In this document: one piece after another, positions 46,721-59,774 of the stretch
Numbering within the stretch: the first letter of the stretch is position 1
How the letters are laid out: each line of letters opens with the position of its first letter
From: Typha latifolia
Taxonomy: Eukaryota > Streptophyta > Magnoliopsida > Poales > Typhaceae
Assembly (NCBI GenBank): GCA_019914945.1
Contig: CM034100.1
Span: forward strand, 14,457,096-14,521,095
Direction of reading: 5' to 3'
Length of the DNA stretch: 64,000 nt
Program-made: the position numbers and the translations under genes
Notes under the pieces: model-generated
The model's input: only the letters and a program-made list of their open reading frames with translations
The model's database searches: none
What the model was told of the DNA's origin: nothing

Positions 46721-48288
46721 ACAAAATAAGGTTGGGGTGGTGTCATTGGGGTTGGGAAAGGAATTGCTACGTAGCAATCAGAAAGTTGTTATCATCCCTT
46801 ATCTCTTTGCCCGGGTGGGGGGGACCCCATAAGGTTCCACTTCGGGAATTGGGTGATGACGATATGACCACGAGACACCCATGGCTCCCGTACCGACGCC
46901 CACAGTAAATGATGGGGCCGATGACGTGTTGCTCTCTCGCGCAGCGACCGCAGCCATCCGACGGTGGCCAACGACGGCGTGATTATATATTTACTGCGGT
47001 GAAAAAGAGACGTGGGGTGAGTTTTCTTTCTTTCTTTCTCTCTCTCTCTCTCTCTTATTTTATTTCGGTTGGATTCTTTAAATAGAGTTTGGAAGGATTC
47101 ATTTGCAGCGGTTTAATTACTGCCGCACAGGGAGAACGTGAGACGGTCAGGAGGAGAGGGGAGAGGAAGGGGGGGTGTTGTGTTCTCGTTTTGAAATTTT
47201 GAAAACCAACGGGGATCGTACGGAGCGGAGGAGGAGGAGGAGGAGGAGGGGCCGATGTCACGATTACGCTCGTGATATGTTGGTTGGTCTGGTAGGAATT
47301 TTGACAGTTGGTTACCTATGTATGTGTGAATAATTCTTTTTTTTTTCCTTTTAATTTCTTTTATGTAGGGTGGATTGATTATTAGCGAAATCCAAGTGTT
47401 GGTCACCACGCTACAGTACTTATGTATAATGAATTTAATGAGGGTTTGATTACAAGTAAGTAAAATGAGGTTTTATCTTATGATGTCACTTAGTTTTTTT
47501 TTTTTTATAAAAATACTTTAAATAAAATATTCAGCCAAAATTCATGTCCGATCAGCTTTCAATTTAAAATCCAATTTGGGTCTAAATCTGACAAAATTAA
47601 ATAAATATAAATTTAATTCTTATACATATGTAATTGAATCTGATTCATGTTATCCATCGATCGAACTAATGTGAAAGAGTACTGTTGAGGATACGTGCCT
47701 AATATTTGAATCCGCTTTCAATATGCTGAGGATATATCGTATGAAAAGCGACAAGGTTAAGTAAATTCACTTAACCTACTAACTCGAATCAGTCAAAAGT
47801 ACATGACGAGTTTAACTGAGTCAGCAATGGAGCACCTAACCAGTTAGGTAGATCAAAGAAGAGGGAATCAAATGTATGCTGGTAGATAGATTGAGACAAT
47901 TAAGTACTGAGGGGAGTGAAAGATGGATAGGGGACCATGAGAAAGAAAGCCCATGTAATTGGCCTTATATATAGCAAACAGGTCATGAGAGCTAATTAAC
48001 TCTTCCGCCCCCCGACACCCTGGCCTCAAGGGAGGGAGAGAGAGTATAGTAAATGGTGATCAAGACAACGATGGACCCACACTGTGATCCATCCTTCGTT
48101 CCTGAGATCTAATCCTTGAGGGGAGGAGACACTGGTGGAGCGGGGGTACTTTGTTTAGCCCCCCAAACAGTGCGTACACATTTGACACCTTCAGCAGTGT
48201 ACCCCGTAAAAGTACCCGGCCATGGATTTAGCCTTTGTGATAAGAGTTATACGTATTCACCCATGCATGCATGTACATATTTACTATA

Positions 48289-48319
<31 letters not shown>

Positions 48320-48865
48320 TAAGGGTTTAAGGTTAGATGCATAACTACTTAGGCTCCACAAAAATGCTAAGCCACACACTAGATACAGGCTAGACAAATA
48401 GTTAATCTTTTCTAGATATAAAGACGTTTAGACTTCACCAAGCTTTAATCAACTGTCGCGCTATCGAGGTGCTATTCTATGCCAACCTTACTGTTGAATT
48501 ATAAACTGAATCGAATCATTGAGCCAAACTATCAAGTCACTAAATAATTTTTTCCACTATAATTATTTGGGTGTTATAGTTGTTCTCATGACCTCCTCGG
48601 TCACGGAATAGAGAATCTATTGGTCGGTAAATAACATATATATATATATATATAACAGAGAGAGGCAAAAATTGCTTTCCTTCTCCTACAGACTTGGTTG
48701 TACAAAATGTTTGCATGCTCTAACATCAAAATTACTAAAATGCCCCTGGTTTAGATTATTATGGCTGATCTAACTAGGGCAAAAAGGATGAAATTAACGG
48801 TTGGATTTCAAGGGAGAGAGAGAAAAAAATGATAATTTCCAGATATTTATATAAAAAACACATCT
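46548..48865. other. DUF4378 promoter and spacer
   Basis: Holds GA/CT tracts at 46556-46582, 46691-46718 and 47036-47054, a GC-rich stretch to about 47270, then AT-rich DNA. A (TTA)n microsatellite lies at 48290-48320. The open frames show no recognisable protein. Confidence 0.5.
46556..46582. repeat. (CT)n tract at the DUF4378 gene start
   Basis: It reads as (GA)n on the sense strand, ending about 8 bases before the ATG. A second tract of the opposite strand pattern, (GA)n, is at 46691-46718. Confidence 0.9.
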
Positions 48866-49205
48866 AAGTGTTCTTTTTTTGCATGTATATACTTTAAAAA
48901 TCTCTTATTTATGTGTACACTCCTCTAAAGTTGATATAATAATATATATTATATATTTCTAAAAACACTTGTGATTTTTATATTGATATCCTCTAAACCC
49001 TTGTTTCTTCATAAGGACTAGTAAAAATAATTATTAAATTTCAATATATTTAATAGTAAAAAGATTAAAATATTCTTATTGGTTTTGCATATGTTACTCC
49101 TAGTTAAGGGCACCTTTGTCTCTATATATGTTAAATGGTTCAGATTTTAAGGGCATACATGCAAATTAGGAGTTTTTGAGGGGTATGTATGCAGCATACA
49201 CCTCT
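48866..49205. mobile_element. Possible palindromic MITE
   Basis: The left part has GCATGTATATAC and ACACTCCTCTAAA motifs. The right end carries related motifs in inverted orientation (GGGCATACATGC, GAGGGGTATGTATGC). Similar sequence occurs near 52985-53165 and 56895-57130, so it looks like a dispersed family. Boundaries are approximate and no target duplication was fixed. Confidence 0.4.
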
Positions 49206-49423
49206 TGGTAAATTTTCATTAGTATATGTTAACCTAAAGTTAACACCTAAAGGTGCTTTCTGAATATTTTAGTGAAAGCTAAGTTTTTAATCAGATAATG
49301 AGTAGATTAGGTGAGGTGGTGAAATAAATATTCCCAATTTAAGCAATCAATTCCATCAGATCCAATAGTTGATCAAGTTTTTGCAGGGCAATATTAATGC
49401 AGCATTTAATAGCTAGAAAGGTC

Positions 49424-49455
<32 letters not shown>

Positions 49456-50421
49456 TTTGTCAAATATCTTGCATAAAATATATAGTCCAGCACTATTATA
49501 AGATGTAATTAATTGAGCAAATAGTCCTAGAGAAAAGATTTATCCCATCCTGATTATATATATTTTAAAAAGTGAAAGATTTAATGATGTCTCACTAAAT
49601 GCCAATATAGTTGAGATTCAAATTCAAAAACTCTTATAGGTTATTTAACAAGCACCATCTCATTAGTGAATATAATTTTATATTGTTGATCCCATGAGTC
49701 CTGGTCTTGTAATGCCCTAGTAGTTTTGTAAATAAACACATATTTGAATATTAATTTGCAGACAGATAACTAAGATTTGAATAAAATACTTCAAAGCTAT
49801 ACTGATACAATTCAATCGAGATAAATAAATGTCATGAATGTGTATCCAATCATGTATCAAAATGCGACATATTTAATATAGGGCTAGAAAATTTTGCACA
49901 GTTTTCGAGCAATTTATTATTACTAACCTCTTATAAGACAGTATTAGAAACATTATTCATTATATTATTAGTAAAACTATTGTTGAGAAAATTACTACTC
50001 ATTAAAATACAGTCATTCAAACAAGAGTTTTAACCAATGTATTATCCCTAGCAAAATTGATGTCATATAAACACCACATCTGCGAGAAAGAATTACAATT
50101 AAATCACTTTTTAAGATATTAAAATATATAGTAATGTATCTTAAGAGAAGATTTCTTTTGATAAACAAAAAGGAGAAATTGTCCTCACTTAATAGTAAGT
50201 TGCAGATAGGGAGCATGACTTCATAAACCATTCTTTTAAGTATGATGTATTTAAAAAAATCAACATAGTTACTTACTTAGTCAAAATTATAATAACTAAA
50301 TAAATAATTTATAAACTATGTTAAACCAATAATTAGCTTCGGAGAAAATAATAGACTAAAGAATGTGATAGCAATAAACAACTTTTAGAATTGAATGCAT
50401 TCATTTACTTTATTAGATGCA

Positions 50422-50422
<1 letters not shown>

Positions 50423-50484
<62 letters not shown>

Positions 50485-50486
50485 TA
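50423..50486. repeat. A-run followed by (AT)n
   Basis: About 39 consecutive A residues and then about 12 AT units. This could be the tail of a retroposed sequence, but no body was recognised beside it. Confidence 0.9.
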
Positions 50487-50714
50487 ATAAAACAGGAACA
50501 AGAGTGTATTTTTGATATTTTAAAATTTGATTTTTAAATTCAAATAACCTTTTTACGGGCTTATGTGAAAAAAGAAAATAAATATTTATATATAAAAAAA
50601 TGATGATGACGTGGTTGTGGGGCACCACAAAGGATCCAAACAATAGAGGAAACAGAGAGGGACACATGGACTACCAGAGAGGTGTAGCTAGTAGTGGATA
50701 GTAGTGGCAGAGAA

Positions 50715-50759
<45 letters not shown>

Positions 50760-51313
50760 TACTTTGCGGAGATTCCAATAGTTTATTCTTTGGAGTTATT
50801 ATTGACTTCTTCTGCCATTGGAGGCAGAGGAACTTGGGCTTCATGTGACTCTCTCCCTCTCTCTCTCCCTTTCCCTGTGACCATAGTGAGTTTCAGAAAT
50901 GTAAACAGTCTTGTGAATGCAAGATGCTGTGCATTTGAAGTGTGAGGTGCTGCGCGGGAAGAAGTGGTTGGGAGGGGATAGAGTTTTGTATTTTCGAATA
51001 TATAATTCATGGGTCAAAATCTGATTCTGATATGGGATAATTACTGTAGCTTTTAATATATATTAAGCTCAGTTTTATAAGCTCCAGTTCTAAACAGGCC
51101 GAACTAAACTCAATTACTGTAGCTTTTAATATATGTACGTAACCATTGATGTGAGATCTAATGAATAGTAAGAAACATTTATGCTCTCTAAAAATCTTCA
51201 AGTCTTAGACCGGCCCATAACCCATCTCATCCAAACCTTTGATTGCCGAGCACTCTAATGGCACTCCAACTCTACCGGCCCTTATGAAACGTTAGCAATC
51301 ACCACCATTTGAA

Positions 51314-51390
51314 TGGGAGAAGGGAGAAGGGAGAAGGGAGAAGGGAGAAGGAAGAAGGGAGAAGGAAGAAGGGAGAAGGGAGAAGGGAGA
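51314..51390. repeat. GGGAGAA heptamer minisatellite
   Basis: About eleven tandem copies of GGGAGAA, with two units changed to GGAAGAA. The unit variation shows local duplication. Confidence 0.9.
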
Positions 51391-53386
51391 TGGATTCAAG
51401 AGTGTAGGGCTCCAGCATATGCCTTTGTCATAATATTGCCCTTTTGCCACCTTTCAAGGAGCTAGAATTTGAGCAAAGACTTCAAAGGGACCCTGTTGGT
51501 TTCCTAATTTGTATGAGAGTGATCGAGGCGTGTTGATGGTGAAATGAGTTCTTGATCACGATCGTCTTCCTCTCTCCTCTTTTGGAGCAAGTGTACTAGG
51601 GTCAGGATTGTGGACTGATATTGTGAACTGTACCCCCGTTCGCTCCATCTTGTCACAATCATCATCTTAGGTTATGCATTTAAGTATATGAGCACATTCT
51701 CTTCATCTGGGAGGAGAAAGAATGCCATTTCAATGAAAGTCCAGTCGATTGACTCCAACAAAACGATCAGATGTGATCGTGTTTATTGATTTTTTTCCTA
51801 TGCCCATAGAACACTCATGAGCTATCGAGCCAAGTTGAGCTTTTTTATTGAGCCAATCTTATCTAGCTCTTTCCGAGCTGGAGTTCAAAAAAATATCACT
51901 ATTAAGCCGAGCCGAGCTAAGGTGCTACATTAACCCTTTTAAATATGAAAAACTTAAATATTATTTTCGTTAATTATTTGATAGATTTTTTGTTAAAAAA
52001 TAATATATGAATATCACATGATTAATTTTAGACGCTCTAAAGACCACGTTTTACTATTTTTACAAAGAAAAGATAGGAATAAAAGCTGAATATTAACACT
52101 ACGAGGGGGAGAAATATTCATAGCTTAGAAGGTCGAACATATATATATATATGGTGCATATAAAAAGAGTAACACTCTATAAGATATTAGTGTAATTATC
52201 CATGTTGATATTATGTTCTATACGCATGGATGAGGTTTTTCAAATATATGAAACCAAACGGCCATATATGAACTAGAACTGTACTATTGTTTTGCACCAC
52301 TCATGACCCACTTGCAGGTTATATTATAAATTGGGCATTAAGATAAGATCTTTTAGGATTAATTACATTTTATCCTTGTATGGTTTGGCTTAATTCTACA
52401 ACATTCTCGTTTACTTTTAACTATACAATTTTGATTAAAGTATAACAGTTATTTTTCATCATATTTGATTAAATATTGGCTGAATTTAAAAATTATCATT
52501 AGAGATAAAATTATTAAGGATTGAATAGGTTTTCCACTGCATCTAAAATAGTTATGATCTGATTTTAAATGATAAAGGTATTACAAAAATATAATTTTAT
52601 TTAATATATTTATCATATCTTTGTCATTTAAAATTCAATCATTATTTTAGATATATTTAAAAACTTCTTTTATCTAATTCTTTACAACTTTGTCTCGATG
52701 AAGATCTATAAATTTATTCTCTAGTTTAATTAAATATGATAAAAAAGATAATGACTGTGTTTTAATCAAGACCACATAGACTTAAAATTACACAAGGATT
52801 TTATAAATTAAGCCCAATCACAAGAAGGTAAAAGTGTAATCTCTCCATCATTTTGAGAATGGGGTTAGATAACTAGGTCATTTCCTATAAAAGTATGCTA
52901 CAATGGGCCAACTTCGCTAATTAAAGGGCACTTGACACTTCTTCCTATATCTATATGGGAATTTTTACCCCCAATCATCTACCAACTTATTTTGATTGAG
53001 AAGAAGAACCTCAACTATATGTATTAGAGGAAATAACAAAGAATAAGACTATTTTTACTTTTTACTAATAATAAGTGTTTCGAGGGTATACATATAAATT
53101 CAAACTTGGAAAGAGTATATGCGTAAATAAGAGAATTTAGAGGAGTATACATGTAAAAAAAACATTTTTTTTTAATTTGCTAAGATTGGAGGGGTTTAAT
53201 TGAAACTATGAAACGGCAGGATGTGAAACGAGGAAACCCCGGTAACAAACACATTAATTATGTAGGGTGTGAAAAGAGAAAATCCCAGAAAAAACCTGAG
53301 CTCGCGTGGTGGGGAAGTTTTTGGTGGTTTTACTATCGACGGCCAAGACCAATCCTTTTTAAACCCTCGTCTCCTCTTCGATTTCC

Positions 53387-53390
<4 letters not shown>

Positions 53391-53437
<47 letters not shown>
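53391..53437. repeat. (CT)n tract near the 5' end of the MINDY pseudogene
   Basis: About 23 CT units just upstream of the GC-richer leader-like region. Pyrimidine tracts of this kind are common in plant 5' leaders. Confidence 0.9.
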
Positions 53438-53440
<3 letters not shown>

Positions 53441-53834
53441 GCTCGCTCTCTCCGTGGAGCAGTTGGTCGAGTAGGATCGAATCCGATTAGGAAATCATAT
53501 TCAACAGGACCAGGATCGTTAAGCTCTTTAGCCGATCGGTTCCCATCGTCCTCCAGAATTCCAACGGCCACTGCTCTCTCATCGCCTTTCAATAATTTTT
53601 TCTTCTTCTTCTTCTATTATGTTAACGGTCGATTAGGGTTTTAGACTGTGAACAATCCATTGCAGATTTTAGCTTTCTTGAATCGTTAGATGTTTCTATC
53701 TGAAATCCCTTTCCTATATCTTTTTGTGTTATTTTTCTTGATCTTGATAGTTTTCTTGAAATCTTGGTCGCAGCTTGGCCTTGCATTGACGATTTCTGGG
53801 CCGGTGAAACAAATTTGGTTGGTTCCTGTTACAG

Positions 53835-56640
53835 GCAATGTTTTGCTACTGCGGGACGAGATCGATTTGGGCCCAAGATGTGTCGGAGGTTTCACAGGAG
53901 GAGTTGCTGTTTCTTCTTGAAGGAAAATTGACCTTTTTGAGCAGAGGACATCAGGTTTTTGTATAGTAGTATAGACGAGGGATGGAACAACGATTGGAAT
54001 TCTGGGTTCTTGCCCTTCTTCTTTGTCATGGGATCTTGATGTGCATGTCTTGCTATTTCTGTTGTTTTATTTTGAGGCAGGTGAAGGATATAGTTGAAGC
54101 AATCGATTTGCTTCCTTGTCATTCTTCTGGGATAAATGTGAATGTGCAATTCACAAGGTCTGTCACTATATAAGCTTATAGTTATACTTTTCCTTTTCTT
54201 GATTGGATCACTTGTTATGACTGTAATGCAATTTTGATTGCATTAACCTCAATATTTCCAACATTAATTTCTTTGTGCACAGAAATGGAGACTCTGCATC
54301 CAACATGAATTTCTCATTATATATGCGAGTTTATTGTTCTACAACGAATTTGTGATCTAGCATTACTGGTGTGATGGTTCATTAATCTTTACATCCACAT
54401 CATATTGCCACGGGATTGCAAGAACAAATAATGGTTCTGTCAAAGGAATTTAGTCTGGTCTATGATCACACTTCAGTTATTAAATTGCTGCGAGCTTAGA
54501 TAGTAAATAAATTGTTACTGAAGATAAATAGTTCAAAACTAATCAGTTACCCATAGTTTTCTATTTTCACATTGCTACATGACCTCCTCTAGATTCTTTA
54601 CAACATCTATTTATTTTGAAGTATACCAAATTTAGGAAAAAGAGATAATAATGTTTACCTCAAATTGGGAAATTTGAGTGATACCATGTAATTATGCTGA
54701 ATTGAGATGTTAAATTTTTTTTTAAACTTAAATTGACAGACACTTGTAATTTAAAATGGCCTTGTTATCTTGATACTAGCAGGAACTTTTATTTCCTAAT
54801 TCATTAACCGATTACATCAATTGTCACTATATCATTCAAGTTGTAGGATGCTGAAACTGCAGCTGCCATCAGATCAAAGTTCTATAACAGACTCCTTGCA
54901 GAGCTCACTGCCAATAAAACAATCAACTCAGAGTATGATGGTAAGTGTATCATTAAAGATCAATTTGTTAGTTTTTCTGTTACTCCTGTATATAGTATAT
55001 TTGTATCACTTGGTAATATCCAGGTACAATTACTGCTAAGGTAGAGGCGATAGAGAAGAAGAGGCAGCGTTGGAGAGAATAATTGAATTATCAAATCTCA
55101 AAAGCTATAACACACATATCAGATATATCTCCATATTCTGATTTTGACTGGTATTGTACGAGCAATTTGGGCTCCAGTTCATTTGAAGATTGAACTACTA
55201 TTTCAGATAAAAGTTGGGTTTCTGGATCTGCAGTTCAAGATGATTCCATAATGCTACAGAAAGGAAATGAAGAATCTGATCAATGTAAACCACTTGCACT
55301 GTTAAACTTGAGTGAATCTACTAAATGTAGAGATAGCTCAGAAGATCTTTTGGCTAAAAGACACTTTACTTCCTTAGTTCAGTAGTCCAATAGCAAGTGA
55401 TTCAGTTCAAAATGAAATAGTGGATTGGTCCCTCCATAGTCAAGATCAACTACTTTTTCATATTTCTAAAGATTTATCTGTTAAAGACCAAATTATTCAA
55501 CACGACAAATCTGCAACTCATGCTGGAGACATTACATCCCAAATACAGAGCATGCCTAATGTCGCGTTGAGAAACTGCAACTTGACAAGTCTTTCTACAA
55601 CAACTTCAAGTACAGATCATATGTTTAACAGAAAAGGACAACTCTTAGATAATTTTGGGGGTGCTTCTTTGATCTTTGGAGGCAATGAAACCATACATGA
55701 AAGAGAAGACAAATTAATTGACCATGCCCTTCCAAATCCTAGAGACTCTGAAATGGGCTTTGCTCAGAAAGGAGACACTTCAACAGCACATAATAATGAT
55801 GCAGTTTTTTTTAACAAAAATGTAAAGACTTGCCCCATTTTTGTTTTTGTTTTTTGTTTTTTGTTTTTTGCAGCATAGCAGCTGTATGCATTTGAACAAT
55901 TTTTTATTGTTTCAGTCTTCAATTGTTTACACGTCATCTGATATAGAACTTCTTAAACAATAATGCTAGCTGTTAACATTATATAGGTAAATTATATTTA
56001 TATTTTTAGTGATACATAATGCTTCTTTCATAGGCCTTATATATTTCAATTAACATAATCCTGTTAACTTGTTTCTTCTAAAGCTTACGGTGCCTGCAAG
56101 ATAATATCCGGGAAAAAGAGCTCCGTATTCTTTCCAGGAACAATCACTTCAGTACTATGTTGAAGGTATTCTTTAGCAAGATTAGACCATATTTCTTTCA
56201 TCAGTTCAGTACTATATTTTCTAAGGTTCCTTTTATTTGTCTGCTGAAGAACTTTTATATTTTAAAAAGTTATGTGTTACTGTATCATCTTATTGAAGAG
56301 CACCTTTTATTTTGCAGTTCAATGGTGAGCTCAATCTCCTTGCTACTGATCAGGTTTATCTCAACAAGCCCGATTTGGTGCGGGAGAAGTTAAGTGAGGT
56401 ATATCGGATGATAATTTCCTTGGATATGTTTTCTTATCTTGTTCAAAAGAACTTTTAGGCAGAAAGACACTCATTCTTTTATGCCATCCTACGTTATTCT
56501 TAAGTCCTTTGAAGATGCAAGACTGCAATCAGTTTATATTTTCTCTTCAAATATCTATCAGGTTAATGGAAACACAGATTTCATGACCGGAAACTTTGAG
56601 GAATTTAAGACCATAGACCAAGGCAATAAAAACTTGAATG
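53835..56640 (+). pseudogene. MINDY (DUF544) deubiquitinase pseudogene
   Basis: Exon remnants follow the order of a plant MINDY protein. 53835-53954 has NVLLLRDEIDLG, then EVSQEELLFLL in another frame. 54081-54157 reads AIDLLPCHSSGINVNVQF. 54847-54940 reads DAETAAAIRSKFYNRLLAEL. 55024-55828 is a long variable region. 56084-56165 reads REKELRILSRNNHFSTMLK. 56318-56398 reads FNGELNLLATDQ...DLVREKLSE. 56562 onward reads VNGNTDFMTGNFEEFKT. MINDY enzymes cleave K48-linked ubiquitin chains using a Cys-His pair. The histidine of NNHFSTM remains. The exon before the Cys region is not found, and the first codon reads GGC in place of the Cys codon unless split by splicing. Lesions: frameshifts near 53880 and 55070, TGA at 55191-55193, TAG at 55383-55385, and no exon for the DFEF...YHGW block. 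Kept introns mean a duplicated, not retroposed, copy. Confidence 0.8.
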
Positions 56641-58842
56641 AGGACACTGTGGTAGCAAGTACTTCTGCATGTATCTCACCACAGTCTATTAACTGCAGTA
56701 GATTATACAGTAACCTACTTATAACATGCTCTAATTTCTCTTCTTCAGGAGATCCAATCTGCAATAGAAGTTTCAGAATCAGAAAATGTTAGGTATTTTC
56801 GTTATACCTGTTAATTTGGTTTGAGAATGCAACTTGGTTTTATCGTGCCTTTGTTATGGTGGAGAAACTGGAAGAACTTGTTGGAGAATATTTTAAAGGG
56901 ATTTTTTTCTTGTATACCCTTCTAAAATAATTTATTTTTTATGTATACTCCTTTAAATTTGAAATTTGCATGTGTAGTTGTGTACCCCCAAGAACACTTG
57001 GTTTTTCATTGATGCTCCCCAAAACCTTGCTTTTGCAAATAGTATGTCTCTGCCCCAACCAACAGTTAAATTCTGAATCATTTAACAATTAATGACAAAA
57101 AATACACTTATACCCTTTTGCATTCATACCTCTCAACTAAGGGAAATTAGTAGCCTTATTCTTCTTAACTAGTACATGTGCATGTTCTCTACTAGGCTAA
57201 CCTACTAATTTAAGTGAGTAAAGATGGCCAACATTGCATGCCCAGCTTACGATTTCTTTAACTAGTACTTGTGCATGTTGCTTCTGTCACTAGATGGCCA
57301 ACATTGCATGCCCAGCTTTCTTTTTAGAGATTCAGGTTAAATAGAAAGAAGGGAAATGAAAGCTGGAGGCAGTATCATGGATATGTACTGTAGGATTTAT
57401 CTGTATACCAACAAGTTTATAGAATATTCTTTATATAAGAAAAGAGATCTACTATTGGTTTTCAATTGACCAGGGAAATCTTTTAAGATGGTTCCCAGAG
57501 ATTAAGATGATGATAATAGAGTACAGTATATCCATATTACATGGTTACTTAAATGATAAATCTGTTTTTAACTTTCAAGTATTCACTTAATAGACAAAGT
57601 AAAATGTTGACATGGCTCCAGTATTCTAGCATTTACATGGTTACTTTACCCAGAGAAGTTACAACAATTGCTTGTGAATTGTGATGATATTCCTGAGATA
57701 AATTAAGTCGAAGGGAGACAATTATCTTTTATTTTGATGCATAAAGGGTGGTTTGTTTTCTTTCAATTATTGTTTGATTTCAAATAGATAGAACATTAAG
57801 TCCTGAACTCCTGATGACACAATAGCAACTATGCATCTCTCTTAGAATTTTCTTTTCTATATTTTACATCATTTTATCATACTTTATTATGGATGTCTTC
57901 AATTTGTTGAGGAACAAATACTTGTTGGATATGCACCATTAGCAGTTACAGATATAATTTTTTTAGTGTAAACATATATGCATTGTGTATGTGAGAGCAT
58001 CTCTGTACTGTCTATACAAAGTGCTGTATCCTTTTTGCACTATATCCTAGTTTTCCAAAATTTGTCATGTCAATGTTCGCATATTGCGTCAATAGTCAAT
58101 ACTAATAAGGACAAATTGAAAGAGACACAAAGTGAATTTTTAATCATGATATAGTTACAGCAGTGGTTAGCATTAAGTCTTTACTAATTTTCTAATGGAC
58201 ATATTTATGAGAAATAAGAAAGGTCCCATTCTATTTAATTCAACTGAAAACGTCATAATTATAAGTAATGCTATGTTAAACAGTTCCACAGAGGATATTA
58301 TATATTCTAGATAGCTAAGAACGATAAGGTCTAAAGTACATGAAATGCAAATTTTAGGAAAGCTAAGCATCAAAATAAAGTGATACTACTAAACTATGAG
58401 AGACATAAAAAGGGATTGCCTTTTGTCACTTGGATTTAGTGTTTAATGTGAGGACATTGAAGTGAATTCTGAAGTATGATAATTAAGTGATGTACTGTTT
58501 GCATCTACCATGATCATCAGTTATATCACATAAGAATTGTCCTAGTGCAGTCAAATGACTGGGGATACTCCATGATTTTAAATATTTGTTTGTCAAGGAA
58601 CAAGATTATTAAAGGGCTGGGTGCGCATCCATGGTCCAAAAGATGTATTTCCTTGCCAGGATATGCAGGCGATAGTTGAGTGATGTATTTCATGTTCTTT
58701 TTTTCTTTGTCTTTTGACTTCTTCTATGAACTTTGCAGCACAATTTGGAAAAAATTCCAATACATTTTTAGTTATTGGTTGTGCCTCGTGATCATGAAAA
58801 ACGAATCCCAGATGAAGAGATAAAATCTGCTCTCTCTATTTC
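56641..58842. other. Spacer between the MINDY pseudogene and the copia element
   Basis: AT-rich. A splice-like segment at 56749-56791 might be one more decayed exon. 56895-57130 resembles the dispersed repeat at 48866-49205. The 20-odd bases at 57227-57249 (containing GATGGCCAACATTGCATGCC) recur at 57294-57316. No gene is recognised in the rest. Confidence 0.4.
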
Positions 58843-58847
58843 TCATC

Positions 58848-59293
58848 TAAAAGACTTTCAATAAATCCAATAAACATGATCAGTTGAATCATGTAGATAT
58901 AATTCTAGAGATATTCAAATAATATAAAAACTAACCTGAATCGATAGATATTACCATTGATACCAGAAGGAAGAAGGAAGATGAAGGAGATGGTTGAGAA
59001 ATTCTAAGGGATGGGTTTTTCACATATTTCAGTTTCACATGTAATGGGAATAGGAACTGAATCGATATTTTATTAAAACCTCCCTCAAGGATCACAACCC
59101 AATAAGCTTTATCGTCACAAGCCCATTAATTGTGACATGGGCTTCTATACATTTAGAACCATATCAACTTAATTATATTTCTAAAGCCTAAAAATAAATT
59201 TAAACTTATAAATCACTTAAGTAGGCTTAACATTAATGGCAAGCCCATATACATTTTATTAAACATATGAGCCCATTAATCAAATTATTAACA
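58848..59293 (-). repeat. 3' LTR of the copia element
   Basis: In element orientation this is the downstream LTR. It follows the polypurine tract and ends next to the left TCATC duplication. Its last CA is changed to TA. Confidence 0.93.
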
Positions 59294-59306
59294 ATCTCCC
59301 ACTTGG
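59294..59306 (-). other. Polypurine tract of the copia element
   Basis: In element orientation the sequence CAAGTGGGAGAT lies directly before the 3' LTR. This is the usual plus-strand primer site. Confidence 0.8.
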
Positions 59307-59774
59307 GCTACATATGTCACTGGATAATGCACATGATAAAAAATAACTATATTGAGCTCAAAAATGCCATTCAATTATAGAAATATCCTTTAAACAAATC
59401 TGGTCCATTAACTGAACAAGTATAGGACTAAAGTGGTCTTTGCTACTATATCTGTAACAAGTCCAAATCAATAATCACAATACTAATACAATTAATGACA
59501 TAGATCAAATATGGATGTGTAGCATGGAAATTACATAAAAATGATCTCTGCATGCCTATTTCCAACTGATCCTTTTTATGACCCAAAAGATCTAACGATC
59601 ATATTTACAAACACTATATGTTAAACAACAATAGTAAATCATGATTTTCAATCATAGTTGTTAAGATGAACATATAAATTATTCTTGAACCTTAGTACGT
59701 ACAATAAACAAAAAATATATTAATGTTCGATATGTGTCAAATAATCCAAACATAAAAAACAATACAAACTCCCA

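Larger units (their letters stand above)
49206..53834. other. Long AT-rich spacer with simple repeats
   Basis: No gene recognised. Contents include (TTA)n at 49434-49455, an A-run at 50423-50461 followed by (AT)n to about 50486, (GA)n at 50711-50757, a duplicated segment containing ATTACTGTAGCTTTTAATAT near 51041 and 51113, a heptamer minisatellite at 51314-51390, a possible MITE copy near 52985-53165 and (CT)n at 53391-53437. The part from about 53340 looks like the leader and promoter of the decayed MINDY gene. Confidence 0.5.

Noticed and set aside
51314..51390. Tandem heptamer as a possible CRISPR or telomeric repeat
   Set aside because: The units are contiguous without spacers, and GGGAGAA is not the plant telomere unit TTTAGGG; it is a minisatellite.
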